Shown: positions 29,532 to 40,233 of the stretch, piece after piece
Position numbering within the stretch: the first letter of the stretch is position 1
Layout: the number at the start of each line of letters is the position of its first letter
Source of the DNA: an uncultured Flavobacteriales bacterium
GTDB lineage: Bacteria > Bacteroidota > Bacteroidia > Flavobacteriales_D > Crocinitomicaceae
Assembly: GCA_905478665.1 (NCBI GenBank)
Contig: CAJQJL010000008.1
Span: forward strand, 1 to 64,000
Direction of reading: 5' to 3'
Length of the DNA stretch: 64,000 nt
Made by a program: the position numbers and the translations under genes
The notes under the pieces: generated by a model
The model's input: the letters and a program-made list of their open reading frames with translations, nothing else
What the model was told of the DNA's origin: nothing
Database searches by the model: none

Positions 29532-32500
29532 TTATGAGTTAATCATTTTCGTACTAAGATAAGAGTATCCAAAGAGAACGCCATTCGTTATCACTATGTA
29601 TAGCACAAACATCCCTACGTATCCAAACATTTCCTTTGTTTCAAGAACACCAAATGGCGCAGCTAAAATGGCAAGTAATAAAAATACACCGGATAGAATA
29701 AATGTTTTCTTAATAAAGAATTTGACAGGCACAATACCTGATTCCGTTTCATACATTTTTCTGCGAACTGCTGCAATTTCTGTAAAGATGTAGAACGCTA
29801 GAATTGCCCAACCAATCCATTCTGGAATTTTCCCAAGACCTTCGCCCTGCGCATAAGAATGCAGTCCAACTAAGTAGAAGTTAACCCCAAAGAATGTGAA
29901 TAAGATGGTCGCGTACCCCCAGAATCCAGCAACGTTGAATGTAAATTTATCCTTAAGTGCAGGAATGTAACGGAAGTGTAAAATGACTGCATACGCCAAA
30001 ATTGCAACAAGCGCCCATGTTTCTTTCGGATCCCAACCCCAATAACGACCCCAGGACTCATTCGCCCAAATTCCCCCAAGGAAAGTTCCTATAGTGAGCA
30101 TGAAGACACCTATTGTCATAACCATTTCTGATACGTAAGTGATCTCATTGATGTTCATGGTCACAATCTTCCCATTTCGCTTATTTCTAAATATGTACAG
30201 AAAGAGATTAAACAAACCAAGGATACATGCGATTCCCAACGGAGCATAACTTCCTGTAATTACAGCAACGTGAATCATTAACCAATAAGATTTCAGTACA
30301 GGTTGGAGTTGTGTGATTTCAGGATCTAACAGGTTCATTTCCGTGACAAAGATCATTAGAGCAGCCAAGATTGCTGCACCCGCAAGAATTGTAGCGTTTC
30401 TTCGTGTGAATGCTAAACCGCCAGCAATAGTCACCCATGCAATAAACACAACTGCCTCGTACGCATTACTCCATGGAGCATGTCCAGAAATAGACCAACG
30501 CATATACAAACCGTAACCATGGTATACGAAGGTTAATGCGACGAGCACAACAAGTACAGGTTTTAAATACTTAGCTATATAGTACAGAATCATATGAATA
30601 ATTGAACTAATCTGCCAGCGAATGAATAATAACATCCTAAGAGACTTCCCAATTTTGGAAACAGGTTCTCTAAACTTGTTGGAAGGTTTGAAGATCATAA
30701 TGAACGCAAAAACCAACAAGCCTAGTCCTAGAAGCGTATACGACATGTAAGAGTTCTTAAAGATGTTCATCTCATTGTAGCTAATTTCCATCGCTACTTT
30801 TGATTCGCTTGGTACTACAATATTCTTTGCAGCATCGCGCTGAAACTTCTTAAGGTCTGAGAGGTAATCATTCGCCATGCCATACTTTTCCTCAACAGGA
30901 GCTTCATTCAGAGCCGTGAAGTAACGCATTCCATAACCGTAAGCGATAGAGTCTCCCTCAACCAATTCACGATCGAAAGGAACGAACCACTTATTATTTT
31001 CATGCGTCTCCATAGGAATCAATTGCATATAGTCCCAACGGAAAATCATGCTCATTACCTGATAACGCTCTCCAAGCTTCAATAATCGTTTATCGAACTC
31101 ATTTCTTTTCGACTCAATTTTTTGATGCGCCTTCGCGTGTTCATCCTTTAAAATAAACTCTTGCGTTTCTTCATTTGTAAGGTCTATATAGGAAATCAGA
31201 CCTCCCTCCATTCCCAACTTCTCACGTAAATTGGATTTTGAAGAAACATAAATCACATTCTCTCTTGCCCAATGTCCTTGATACATGTGCATGCTCATTA
31301 TCGTTTGAACAGCATTGTACTCTCCATATACATTATTGTGGGAAACTTTACGCAAAATCTGATCGCACAAGGTATGCATCGGAACAATTCTTCCTTGGAA
31401 ATTTTGAACCAACAAAGAGGCTAGTTCTTCCGAATGCGCTTCAGACATAATTCTGAATGGAGGCTCAACAGCTTCTGCACTTACTTCATTTGTGTGATTG
31501 TGTCCATCTCCCTCCGTATGTTCATGCGCATGCTCCTGTCCAAAAACGGACGAAGACATCAACAAGACTCCGACAAAAATGGAAACAAATTTCTCCAACT
31601 TATTGTCTGGCTCATCTAGAATACCTTCTCGCTTCTTACTCGATTTACTAAGCTTTCTGTCTAACACTCTAAATCTGCTATCTGGTGCAATCAAGGATAA
31701 AAACATACCTATCCCCATCATTAAATACCCAAAATAAGAGATATTCGTTCCCCACCAATCATGACTTACACTCAAACGCGTACCTCCTTCATCAGGATCA
31801 TACCCCGACTGAAAAAAGCGATACCCCCTGTAATCCGTCACGTTGTTCATGAAGATTCTTCTGTCTTCTGTGAAGTCCATTTCTTTATCGACCACCGTTA
31901 TTTCACTTGCAAATGATGAAGGTGAGTCTGAACCTGGGTATTTATCTAATTGAAAATCTCTACAGCGGATATAGAAAGGAATTTCTATCGGCATTGAACC
32001 ATATTGCATCTGATAGCTAACTCCGTTGAACGCGAACACCTGGTTGTCAGCCAATTGCCCGAATCCACCAATCAGGTCAACAAATTTCGTTTTTTCACCA
32101 TCTGTAATCTTCAATGTCAAACAATCTTTGCCAACATCCTTTCTTCCAGACGGTAGTTTCATTTCTTTCGCATTCTGAATGACTTGCTTAAAAACAAACT
32201 GCCCACCTTCTATCTGATATAACGTAGTCGTTTCAAAGGGAACGAGCGTATCCATCGGAATCACTTTGTACAGAGAATCATTCACTTCCATCCCTGATTG
32301 TCGCGCCTTCTGCATCTCACTCATTGGCAAGTAGCGTAAAGGAACCTTCGTGTTTACGAGAATCTTTCGGCCTTGTTTGAACAATTCAATTCCCGCAACT
32401 GCATCTCCCTTATTGAAAGATATAGCTACATCTCCAACCATCAGAAACTCTCCTTCCGAAATGTAATTTGAACTCATTCCGTCCGTAACAATATCAAGAA

Positions 32501-33065
32501 CAGTGCCCTGAATTGAATCATTTATGACCAATGAGTCGACTAGATTCTTACGGAAGTCAGCATACTCTATAACTATCGGACTCTTCCTATTTGGAAAGTT
32601 CTCCAACTCAACTTGAAAGTAGTTGCTCGTTTGCTCCGACATGTACACTTTTCTGCTGTACGGGGAAGAATTCACCTCACCTTCACTGGCAGTAAACCAG
32701 AAATAAGGATCGGCTGAATACATGTAATTTACTTCCTGATTTTCCCGCACCATCAACATTCCTTCAAATCCCATGAATCGTGTAGCTCCAGCTCCAATGA
32801 TCATCACAATGAACGCTAGGTGAAACATGAACATGGCTATTTTTTCACGTCGATACATCCGATAGTTGAAAATATTCGCGATGAGATTTATGCACAAATA
32901 CGCCAGCAATAATTCAAACCAGAGCGCATTATAGATCATAATTTTCGCCGTTTGAATATCGTACTGCGACTCTAAAAGTGTCGCCCATCCAATAGCGAGA
33001 AAAAAGACAGTTAGCCCAACTGCCATCATGCGCATTGAAAAGAAGATTCGTGCGATTTTTTCCAT
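29532..33065 (-). CDS. ccsBA: Cytochrome c biogenesis protein, ResB/CcsB-CcsA fusion
   Basis: N-terminal ResB-like helices, C-terminal WGRYWGWDPKETWALV haem-handling motif. Confidence 0.9.
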   Translation of the reverse strand: MEKIARIFFSMRMMAVGLTVFFLAIGWATLLESQYDIQTAKIMIYNALWFELLLAYLCINLIANIFNYRMYRREKIAMFMFHLAFIVMIIGAGATRFMGFEGMLMVRENQEVNYMYSADPYFWFTASEGEVNSSPYSRKVYMSEQTSNYFQVELENFPNRKSPIVIEYADFRKNLVDSLVINDSIQGTVLDIVTDGMSSNYISEGEFLMVGDVAISFNKGDAVAGIELFKQGRKILVNTKVPLRYLPMSEMQKARQSGMEVNDSLYKVIPMDTLVPFETTTLYQIEGGQFVFKQVIQNAKEMKLPSGRKDVGKDCLTLKITDGEKTKFVDLIGGFGQLADNQVFAFNGVSYQMQYGSMPIEIPFYIRCRDFQLDKYPGSDSPSSFASEITVVDKEMDFTEDRRIFMNNVTDYRGYRFFQSGYDPDEGGTRLSVSHDWWGTNISYFGYLMMGIGMFLSLIAPDSRFRVLDRKLSKSSKKREGILDEPDNKLEKFVSIFVGVLLMSSSVFGQEHAHEHTEGDGHNHTNEVSAEAVEPPFRIMSEAHSEELASLLVQNFQGRIVPMHTLCDQILRKVSHNNVYGEYNAVQTIMSMHMYQGHWARENVIYVSSKSNLREKLGMEGGLISYIDLTNEETQEFILKDEHAKAHQKIESKRNEFDKRLLKLGERYQVMSMIFRWDYMQLIPMETHENNKWFVPFDRELVEGDSIAYGYGMRYFTALNEAPVEEKYGMANDYLSDLKKFQRDAAKNIVVPSESKVAMEISYNEMNIFKNSYMSYTLLGLGLLVFAFIMIFKPSNKFREPVSKIGKSLRMLLFIRWQISSIIHMILYYIAKYLKPVLVVLVALTFVYHGYGLYMRWSISGHAPWSNAYEAVVFIAWVTIAGGLAFTRRNATILAGAAILAALMIFVTEMNLLDPEITQLQPVLKSYWLMIHVAVITGSYAPLGIACILGLFNLFLYIFRNKRNGKIVTMNINEITYVSEMVMTIGVFMLTIGTFLGGIWANESWGRYWGWDPKETWALVAILAYAVILHFRYIPALKDKFTFNVAGFWGYATILFTFFGVNFYLVGLHSYAQGEGLGKIPEWIGWAILAFYIFTEIAAVRRKMYETESGIVPVKFFIKKTFILSGVFLLLAILAAPFGVLETKEMFGYVGMFVLYIVITNGVLFGYSYLSTKMINS

Positions 33066-33314
33066 GTTTCAAAAATAAGATTGCACAAAGATAATTAGAT
33101 ATTCACTTCGTGGGTCATGAAAGTGTCACAAGCGAAGCAAGACTCCTCTCATTTAGACCATCACATTGGCTTGAATTGAATGCAACAAACGGAACAATCC
33201 TTGTAGTGCAAGACATATATTTTTTTATACAAAGGCTTAACAAAAATTAAGATTCCGCCTGAGATTTGTATATTAGATTCGTAATAAATTAAACACCGCT
33301 AAGCGTCATATCAA

Positions 33315-36167
33315 ATGAAGAAATTTTTCAAAAAATTTTTAAAGTGGACAGGGATCACTTTTCTTGTACTTATCATCTTACTTATTCTTATTCCAATCCT
33401 TTTCAAGGATCAAATTAAGCAGATGATCATTGATGAAGTGAATAAATCATTAACGGCTGAATTATCTATCGACGACTTTGATTTAACCTTCATTAGTACG
33501 TTCCCGAACATGACCATCGAATTGATGGATTCAAAATTGACGGGTTTGAATGAATTCAAAGGTGTGAAACTGATGGATATTGAAAATATTACAGCGCACG
33601 TCGGATTTTGGAGTGTGGTTGCTGGAGATCAAATTGAAATAGATGAAATACACATAACAAACCCCGTGTTTGATGTACGCGTTTTGGAAGACGGTTTGGC
33701 GAATTATGACATTGTGAAACCAGATTCACTAATGACGGAGGAAGAACTTGAAGAACCTTCTAGTTTTAAATTGTCGCTGAGAGAATACAGCATAAATAAT
33801 GCACAGATCAAATACGACGACCGTTCATCGAATATGAGCGCGGATATTTCCAATTTGAACCACACAGGAACAGGAGATTTGACAGCCGATGTGATTGACT
33901 TTGCAACAACTACAACGATGGATCACCTAACCTTTGACATGGGAGGTGTTTCCTACCTCACCGAGGTGAAAACAGATGCGAATGTGAACTTGTTGATGGA
34001 ATTCAAGGAAAACTCATCGAAATTTACACTTAAGGAAAATGAAATTAAACTCAATGAAATAACACTTTCTGTAGACGGATTCTACGAAATGTTGGAAGAC
34101 CATGACGACATGGAACTTAAACTTGATGCTTCAAAAGCGACGTTTAAGGAATTCTTGAGTTTGATTCCTACATTCTACCAGTCAGGCTATGAGAATATGG
34201 TTTCATCTGGAACTTTGGCACTGAATGGCGAAGTGAAAGGAAAAATGGACGAAAAAAGCCTTCCAGGTTGGGACCTAAACATGAAAGTGAACAACGGATC
34301 TATCAATTATCCTTCTCTTCCTGGTAAAATTCACAACATTCAGGTAGATGCAGGTTCAAAGTTTAAAGGCGGTGAAGATTTAGATTTAATGACGGTTGAT
34401 GTACCTAAATTCCACGCCAATTTCTCTAAGAATACGATTGATGCGAACCTGAGTTTGAAACGTCTGATGTCGGATCCTTTTATTCAATCAAAGATTTTGG
34501 CGCATGTGGACTTGGCAACATTGAAAGACTTTGTTCCAATGACAGAGGGAGAGTCGTACAACGGTCTTCTAGATGCAGATGTAGAGCTTAAAGGAAAAAC
34601 AAGTGATCTTGAAAACGGTGATTTCGAAAAGTTCAAAGCTGAAGGCGAATTGATCTTGTCGGATGTTGTTTACAAATCAGCTGATATTCCAGATGATATA
34701 GATATTAAGAAAGTCATGTTTACTTTCTCTCCGCAAAACTTGACGCTCAATGAGCTCAATGCCAAAATGGGTAAATCTGACTTCGCCATGAATGGTAAAG
34801 TGGACAACTATTTGGGCTATATGTTACGTGATCAAGATCTGAAAGGGGATTTTACCTTTAACAGTAATTACCTCGATTTAGAAGGTTTAATGCCTGCATC
34901 AGAAGAAGGTACCGAAGCAAGTGGAGAAACTGCAGCAAATGAAGCAGGCGCTGACGAACCACTCCTCGTTCCAGACAATATTGATTTTGAATTAAACACG
35001 AACATTCAAAAAACACGTTACAATGGCATTGATGTGAAGAACGTAAAAGGAAATGTTCGATTGAAGGATGAAATTGCAACCTTGAACAACCTTTCTATGA
35101 ATGCGATGGGCGGTTCAATTGGTCTGACAGGAAGCTATAATACACAAGACCACAGCAAACCAAAAATGGACTTCGGTTACACCCTCAAGGATGTTGACAT
35201 CAATTCATTGTCGAGACACTTCTTAACTGTTGAGAAGCTCGCTCCGATCACGAAGTATGCGTATGGTAAAATTTCATCGAACTTCAATATGACAACTGAT
35301 TTGACTCCTTCTTTTGAGCCAATCATGTCTTCGCTTTCAAGTGTAGGAGATTTAAGTTCCAACAGTCTTTCCATTAAAGGATTTAAGCTTCTGGATAAGT
35401 TGGAGTCTGCGACGAAGTTGAAGAATATTTCCAACCAAACATTGAAAGCATTCAAGACACGCTTCACTGTGAAAGATGGCAAAGTATCGGTGACACCGTT
35501 TAAAGTAAACCTTGGAAAAATAGACACAGATGTTTCTGGATACACAACATTGGATCAGCAAATGGATTACAAGCTAAAAATGAATGTTCCAAAAAATCAG
35601 CTTCCTGCTTCTGTCATAAAGCAAGTTGAAGGTTTGTTAGGACAGGCGAACGCAGCAATCCCATTTGTTGAAATAGGTAAACTTCCAGACATTATTCCTG
35701 TAAACGTCAAGATGATCGGAGATGTGAAAAACCCAAAAATTACAACGGATATGAAAGAAGCCATCATGAATGCGATGGGCGTTGAAGGGAACCTTATTGA
35801 CAACATCACCGAAACAATTAAGGATACAATTACGGAAGTAATCCATGATGTAATTGACGATGGTAAGGAAGAGCTGGAGAAACAAAAACAGAAAATCCTG
35901 GCCGATGCACAAAAGCAAGCTGACAAAGTGATTGCCGAAGGAAAGAAACAAGGCGACAAGCTACGGGCTGAAGCGAAAAAACAGGGTGATGATTTGATCA
36001 AAGCCGCTGGGTCGAACCCAATAAAGAAAATGGCAGCTCAGAAAAGCGCGGAGCAGTTGAATAAGACGGCAGACAATCAAGCCAAGAAAGTAGAAGCCGA
36101 AGCCAAGAAACAGGCAGACAATATAATGGCGAAAGCCAGGGCCGAGGCCGACAAGTTAGGAAAATAG
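33315..36167 (+). CDS. AsmA-like family protein with C-terminal coiled coil
   Basis: N-terminal TM then AsmA-type ELSIDDFDLTFISTFPNMTIELMDSKLTG; K/A/Q/E heptad-rich tail. Confidence 0.85.
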   Translation: MKKFFKKFLKWTGITFLVLIILLILIPILFKDQIKQMIIDEVNKSLTAELSIDDFDLTFISTFPNMTIELMDSKLTGLNEFKGVKLMDIENITAHVGFWSVVAGDQIEIDEIHITNPVFDVRVLEDGLANYDIVKPDSLMTEEELEEPSSFKLSLREYSINNAQIKYDDRSSNMSADISNLNHTGTGDLTADVIDFATTTTMDHLTFDMGGVSYLTEVKTDANVNLLMEFKENSSKFTLKENEIKLNEITLSVDGFYEMLEDHDDMELKLDASKATFKEFLSLIPTFYQSGYENMVSSGTLALNGEVKGKMDEKSLPGWDLNMKVNNGSINYPSLPGKIHNIQVDAGSKFKGGEDLDLMTVDVPKFHANFSKNTIDANLSLKRLMSDPFIQSKILAHVDLATLKDFVPMTEGESYNGLLDADVELKGKTSDLENGDFEKFKAEGELILSDVVYKSADIPDDIDIKKVMFTFSPQNLTLNELNAKMGKSDFAMNGKVDNYLGYMLRDQDLKGDFTFNSNYLDLEGLMPASEEGTEASGETAANEAGADEPLLVPDNIDFELNTNIQKTRYNGIDVKNVKGNVRLKDEIATLNNLSMNAMGGSIGLTGSYNTQDHSKPKMDFGYTLKDVDINSLSRHFLTVEKLAPITKYAYGKISSNFNMTTDLTPSFEPIMSSLSSVGDLSSNSLSIKGFKLLDKLESATKLKNISNQTLKAFKTRFTVKDGKVSVTPFKVNLGKIDTDVSGYTTLDQQMDYKLKMNVPKNQLPASVIKQVEGLLGQANAAIPFVEIGKLPDIIPVNVKMIGDVKNPKITTDMKEAIMNAMGVEGNLIDNITETIKDTITEVIHDVIDDGKEELEKQKQKILADAQKQADKVIAEGKKQGDKLRAEAKKQGDDLIKAAGSNPIKKMAAQKSAEQLNKTADNQAKKVEAEAKKQADNIMAKARAEADKLGK

Positions 36168-36170
36168 ACA

Positions 36171-36201
36171 AAAAGCCCCGTGAAGTTCACGGGGCTTTTT
36201 T
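36171..36201 (+). terminator. Rho-independent terminator
   Basis: AAAAGCCCCGTGAA-G-TTCACGGGGCTTTTTT. Confidence 0.9.
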
Positions 36202-36231
36202 ATCGTTATCTCGTTCAAAAATACAGCCATA

Positions 36232-36260
36232 AAAAAAGCCTATCATAAATGACAGGCTTT
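36232..36260 (-). terminator. Rho-independent terminator of the cold-shock gene
   Basis: AAAAAAGCCTATCA-TAAA-TGACAGGCTTTT, imperfect stem, downstream of minus-strand csp. Confidence 0.7.
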
Positions 36261-36286
36261 TGCAAAAATATGATGAAAGTAATTTA

Positions 36287-36478
36287 TTAAACTACTTTGA
36301 CATTTATCGCGTTCAATCCCTTAGGGCTTTCTTCTACATCGTAGCTTACTTTGTCCCCTTCATTGATTTCATCAACTAGTCCATTTACATGTACAAATAC
36401 ATCTTTGCCATCCTCTTCTGGAGTGATGAATCCAAATCCCTTAGAATTATTGAAAAATTTTACCGTTCCGTTACTCAT
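36287..36478 (-). CDS. Cold shock protein (CspA family)
   Basis: MSNGTVKFFNNSKGFGFITPEEDGKDVFVHVNGL. Confidence 0.95.
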   Translation of the reverse strand: MSNGTVKFFNNSKGFGFITPEEDGKDVFVHVNGLVDEINEGDKVSYDVEESPKGLNAINVKVV

Positions 36479-36729
36479 AATTAATATGTTATATATGTTG
36501 TAAATGTAGGGTTTAAATCTGACTATCAACCAGTTTAAAAATTCTTAGCGAAGATTTAATTAATAATAGTTGTAGGAAATGCAGTTTTTGAGATTCGAAA
36601 ATCAATTATCCCGCATACTTAAACACCAGTGTCATAGCTGCTTTAACTCGTAAAATCTATAAATCTCGTCGAAACAAAGCAAAGAGAAACTGATCGTGAG
36701 AATAAAATGGAATATTCTTTATTAAGTCT

Positions 36730-37461
36730 CTAAAATGGTGCAATAACCTTAACAAGTGTGCCAATTCCAGTAATTAGAATCAGGATAAGAACAATCGTTC
36801 TGAACTTTGATTCGGATATTTTGTTCAACAGTTTCTTTCCGATGTATGTTCCTACTATACTTGCCAAAACCAATAAAGGAATTAAGTATAAATCATGCGG
36901 ATGGACATAACCATTCATCCAATAAACAACCCCTCTTCCTGAATCAACGCCCAAATCAATGATTGCGGACGTAGCTATAAAAATTGCAGGTTTAAGTTTA
37001 AAAGAAGTTAATGTTAAACCTCTTATCGCACCGCCTGTGCCAATTAACCCTGCAATTCCTCCAGACAAGACACCGCCAATGATTGAGTTTCGTTTTGACG
37101 GAGTCACTGATATATTCTTTACGAATAGGAAGGTTAAACTTGTGAGCACTAAAAAGATGGCTAGACCGACTTCTAAACCTTCAGAAACAATAAATTTGCT
37201 AAAATAAGCACCTATGAGCACAAAGATGACTGCGGGAATTCCAAGATAGATGATCAAGTTCTTATCGAACCCTTTCCTGAACATTGCAATTTTTGTCAAA
37301 TTACTGGAAACATGGAATAATGCTGTAATACCAAGTACGGAGTGAAAGTCAAGAAATAGGGCTGCAATCGGAATAAAAAAAACAGACGATCCAAATCCTC
37401 CAACTGTGCCAAGAATCTCGGCTACAAGTGCGAGAAGAATGAAGATGATCAAATAGTCCAT
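36730..37461 (-). CDS. Sulfite exporter TauE/SafE family membrane protein
   Basis: Eight-TM pattern, EILGTVGGFGSSVFFIP and GLIGTGGAIRGLTL. Confidence 0.88.
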   Translation of the reverse strand: MDYLIIFILLALVAEILGTVGGFGSSVFFIPIAALFLDFHSVLGITALFHVSSNLTKIAMFRKGFDKNLIIYLGIPAVIFVLIGAYFSKFIVSEGLEVGLAIFLVLTSLTFLFVKNISVTPSKRNSIIGGVLSGGIAGLIGTGGAIRGLTLTSFKLKPAIFIATSAIIDLGVDSGRGVVYWMNGYVHPHDLYLIPLLVLASIVGTYIGKKLLNKISESKFRTIVLILILITGIGTLVKVIAPF

Positions 37462-37617
37462 TTAATAATTAAGGAGTTGACGGTAGGCAAATCGCGATAG
37501 TAACATGGTCTGAACTTTTGAACTTGATACAGAAAGTGGCTCAAGTTATGTTTTCATCAAAGTTAAGAATGATTCTTCAGTCAATGCATTGCAGATCTTT
37601 CAAAATGCATCGACCTA

Positions 37618-38934
37618 TCACTCAACTTTGAACACTTTTTCTGTGGAACCATCACTATATATGTAGATTAAGACAGCGTTTTGTTTGTCTGTCGTCTCTC
37701 TGCCGATCAAATCAATTATTCGAATCACTTTCTTATCACCATGATTGAGTTCACCTATCCCCAACTCGCCACAGTCGGGCAGTATGCTTGAAGTAGGATT
37801 TAATGATCGTGCGTAATCGTATAATTCATCGCAAATATAAAGTGCATCCCCCTCACCGTTTGTAAGAACGCAAATACCAATGTTGTTAATTGGATCCAAA
37901 TACATATCGGTCGAAACACCGTTTTCTCCGCCATTGTGTCCCCAAAGCATTTCACTGCCACCACTGTAAAAAAGCTCCTCTTGATACCAATTTAATCCTT
38001 GTGTAGGATCTAAAGTTGGAACTTGTGCTGACCACATTTCAGAAATTGAAGAGCTATTAAGTAATGTGTTTGTCCCCAAAGTCCCTCCATTCAAATAGGC
38101 AATCATGAAATTTCCAAGGTCGTGAACGTTGCTCCTTAACTGTCCATCTGGATAATCTGCAAAGCCATAATGTGCATAAGGAACATAATTGCCTCCCACA
38201 TACTGATAAGGTCTAGCGACATGGGCAGAATCAAAATCAGCGAAGTGCCAAGCGGTTTTTTCCATACACAAGGGATTAAAAATGTTCGCATCACAAAAAT
38301 CGTCAAAAGGCATTCCACTAACTGCCTCGGTTATATAACCATTGAGTGCTGTTCCCATATTGGAATAATTGTAAACTGATCCAGGTGCGCTATTATAAAA
38401 ATTGGCAGCTGGATCGTAGTCAGCTCCACTCATTGAAAAATAGCGTTGCATACATTCCTGCAAAGAAATCGTTGGATCTGGATAATCGTAATATCCATCC
38501 ATGGCTAGACCATTGTCTTCTATGGAAGATGTGTGGGTCATTAACTGACGGATTGTAATCGAATCATTTTGGAATCCAGGGATGCCAACTGGCCATGTCA
38601 AATAGTTGCTGACATCTTGATCCAAATCCGTAGTTCCGGCTTCGTACAATTGCATGCTTGCAGTTCCTGTAAAAACTTTCGACATTGATGCAAGAAGGAA
38701 AACAGTTGTATCCTCAACCGCAATAGCATTTTCGACATCAGCAAAGCCATACGACTCAACCCATACCACTTCTCCGTTTTTAACAATGATGGTCGAAACG
38801 CCAGGAAAGCGCTCAGTGCTCATTTCACTTTGTATTAACACATCTACAGATCCATCTGGATTAGGATTTCCTTGTCCATTCGACTGGATGGTGAGACCAA
38901 CAGCGAACAGTAATAGTGTGTAACTTATTTTCAT
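37618..38934 (-). CDS. Serine hydrolase, class C beta-lactamase-like, with short T9SS-type tail
   Basis: LLASMSKVFTGTA (SxxK), YNYSNMG (YxN); C-terminal KKVIRIIDLIGRET...LIYIYSDGSTEKVFKVE. Confidence 0.85.
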   Translation of the reverse strand: MKISYTLLLFAVGLTIQSNGQGNPNPDGSVDVLIQSEMSTERFPGVSTIIVKNGEVVWVESYGFADVENAIAVEDTTVFLLASMSKVFTGTASMQLYEAGTTDLDQDVSNYLTWPVGIPGFQNDSITIRQLMTHTSSIEDNGLAMDGYYDYPDPTISLQECMQRYFSMSGADYDPAANFYNSAPGSVYNYSNMGTALNGYITEAVSGMPFDDFCDANIFNPLCMEKTAWHFADFDSAHVARPYQYVGGNYVPYAHYGFADYPDGQLRSNVHDLGNFMIAYLNGGTLGTNTLLNSSSISEMWSAQVPTLDPTQGLNWYQEELFYSGGSEMLWGHNGGENGVSTDMYLDPINNIGICVLTNGEGDALYICDELYDYARSLNPTSSILPDCGELGIGELNHGDKKVIRIIDLIGRETTDKQNAVLIYIYSDGSTEKVFKVE

Positions 38935-39108
38935 TGTATAGAATATTCAGTAGCAAAGAATTTATATAAACTTCAACCGTGCTTTGCCTTTTAAAAGTAA
39001 GAATGATTTTTGATTTGAAGTCAAACACGATAGTCGAAATCTACTGGACACCAACTGAATAACACAATCATACATTGAAAAAATTGTATTTTCCATGTTC
39101 AACGTAGT

Positions 39109-39507
39109 CTATTTAACTTTGATAACCACAGAATGTACAACTGTATCGTGAATTGCTTTGCTTTCATCATTGGAAGAAACGGTAAACAACGAAATTATTC
39201 CGAGAATCATCTTTATGAAGTATCGAACAATGGCCATTGGAAAGGCGATGTTCTTTTTCAAATTATTATCTCTTTTCACTCTCAGTCCATTCACATAATG
39301 TCCTATTGTGCCACCGAATAAGCTCACAAACAATGGCTCATAGAGTCCAAATATTCCAATAAAGGCAATTATTCTGGCTGATGTGGGAACATTTTCCATC
39401 GTTGAAAAAATATTCGTTACCAAAAACATTAACCCAACGAATACCAAACCATCAGTGATGGCTGCCTTTAACCTATCCACTAACTCTGCATATTTATTTT
39501 CTTCCAT
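39109..39507 (-). CDS. RDD family membrane protein
   Basis: AITDGLVFVGLMFLV; GGTIGHYVNGLRVKRDNN. Confidence 0.8.
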   Translation of the reverse strand: MEENKYAELVDRLKAAITDGLVFVGLMFLVTNIFSTMENVPTSARIIAFIGIFGLYEPLFVSLFGGTIGHYVNGLRVKRDNNLKKNIAFPMAIVRYFIKMILGIISLFTVSSNDESKAIHDTVVHSVVIKVK

Positions 39508-39580
39508 ACCTATCGGTGCAGGTCGAGAAGCAAAATGATGCTATACTCAACCTAATTTTTTGTGTTAAAATAATGAATAA

Positions 39581-39709
39581 TTAACTAGAAGAAATCAGTA
39601 TAGCATTGTTCATACCTTTGAATGCAGCTTGATCCGTTGCTTTCTCTACTTGTGCGAAAGTTGAAGTATGTGCTACGCGCGTTAATAAAATGGTGTATAT
39701 GCTTTTCAT
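39581..39709 (-). CDS. Possible 42 aa signal-peptide-bearing peptide or gene remnant
   Basis: MKSIYTILLTRVAHTSTFAQVEKATDQAAFKGMNNAILISSS*; signal-like N-terminus, below ORF-track cutoff. Confidence 0.25.
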   Translation of the reverse strand: MKSIYTILLTRVAHTSTFAQVEKATDQAAFKGMNNAILISSS

Positions 39710-39749
39710 GCTTTAAGTATTAGCTGTGTGTTTATTTTTCTTTTAATTG

Positions 39750-40118
39750 TTAATGTTGGAACAACCATTGAACGCGCTCGTAGGAAACTGCGTAGTGAAC
39801 TACAACAACAATCGCCATTATCAAGCTTAAGTTTGTTGATTCCATGTCGTACAAAGCCCAAACTCCAGCTGCGAAAAAGAACAGCTCAATTGTCAAGCGA
39901 ATGATGCCTGGTGTAACCACTGGCGCCGATCCTGATCTACTTGGATCATCAGGCACAGCAAAAGTTCCCCAAATTGTCATAAGGACAATGGGCAATCCAA
40001 AAGCCAGTATAAATTTAGGCCAGCTATCACTTTGTTTCCATCCCCAAATGCCTATAGCTGATAAAGTGGACAACTCAAGAAGAAATCTTATTGCAAGGTT
40101 AATTGGATGCGTCGCCAT
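39750..40118 (-). CDS. YrdB family (DUF2568) membrane protein
   Basis: NLAIRFLLELSTLSAIGIWGWKQ, WGTFAVPDDPSRSG. Confidence 0.85.
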   Translation of the reverse strand: MATHPINLAIRFLLELSTLSAIGIWGWKQSDSWPKFILAFGLPIVLMTIWGTFAVPDDPSRSGSAPVVTPGIIRLTIELFFFAAGVWALYDMESTNLSLIMAIVVVVHYAVSYERVQWLFQH

Positions 40119-40233
40119 AATCGTTGTTTTTTTTGTTGAGCGGTCTGAAAACACTGCGCATCCAGACCACGTGAATAATTGTAATTTATCGCGGGTATTA
40201 ATGTTATTTTTCATGTTTATGCGTTTCTAGCGA

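Noticed and set aside
35177-36001. Antisense ORFs of 104-134 aa opposite the AsmA-like gene
   Set aside because: They lie fully antisense to a well-supported CDS and are low-complexity mirror translations of its coiled coil.
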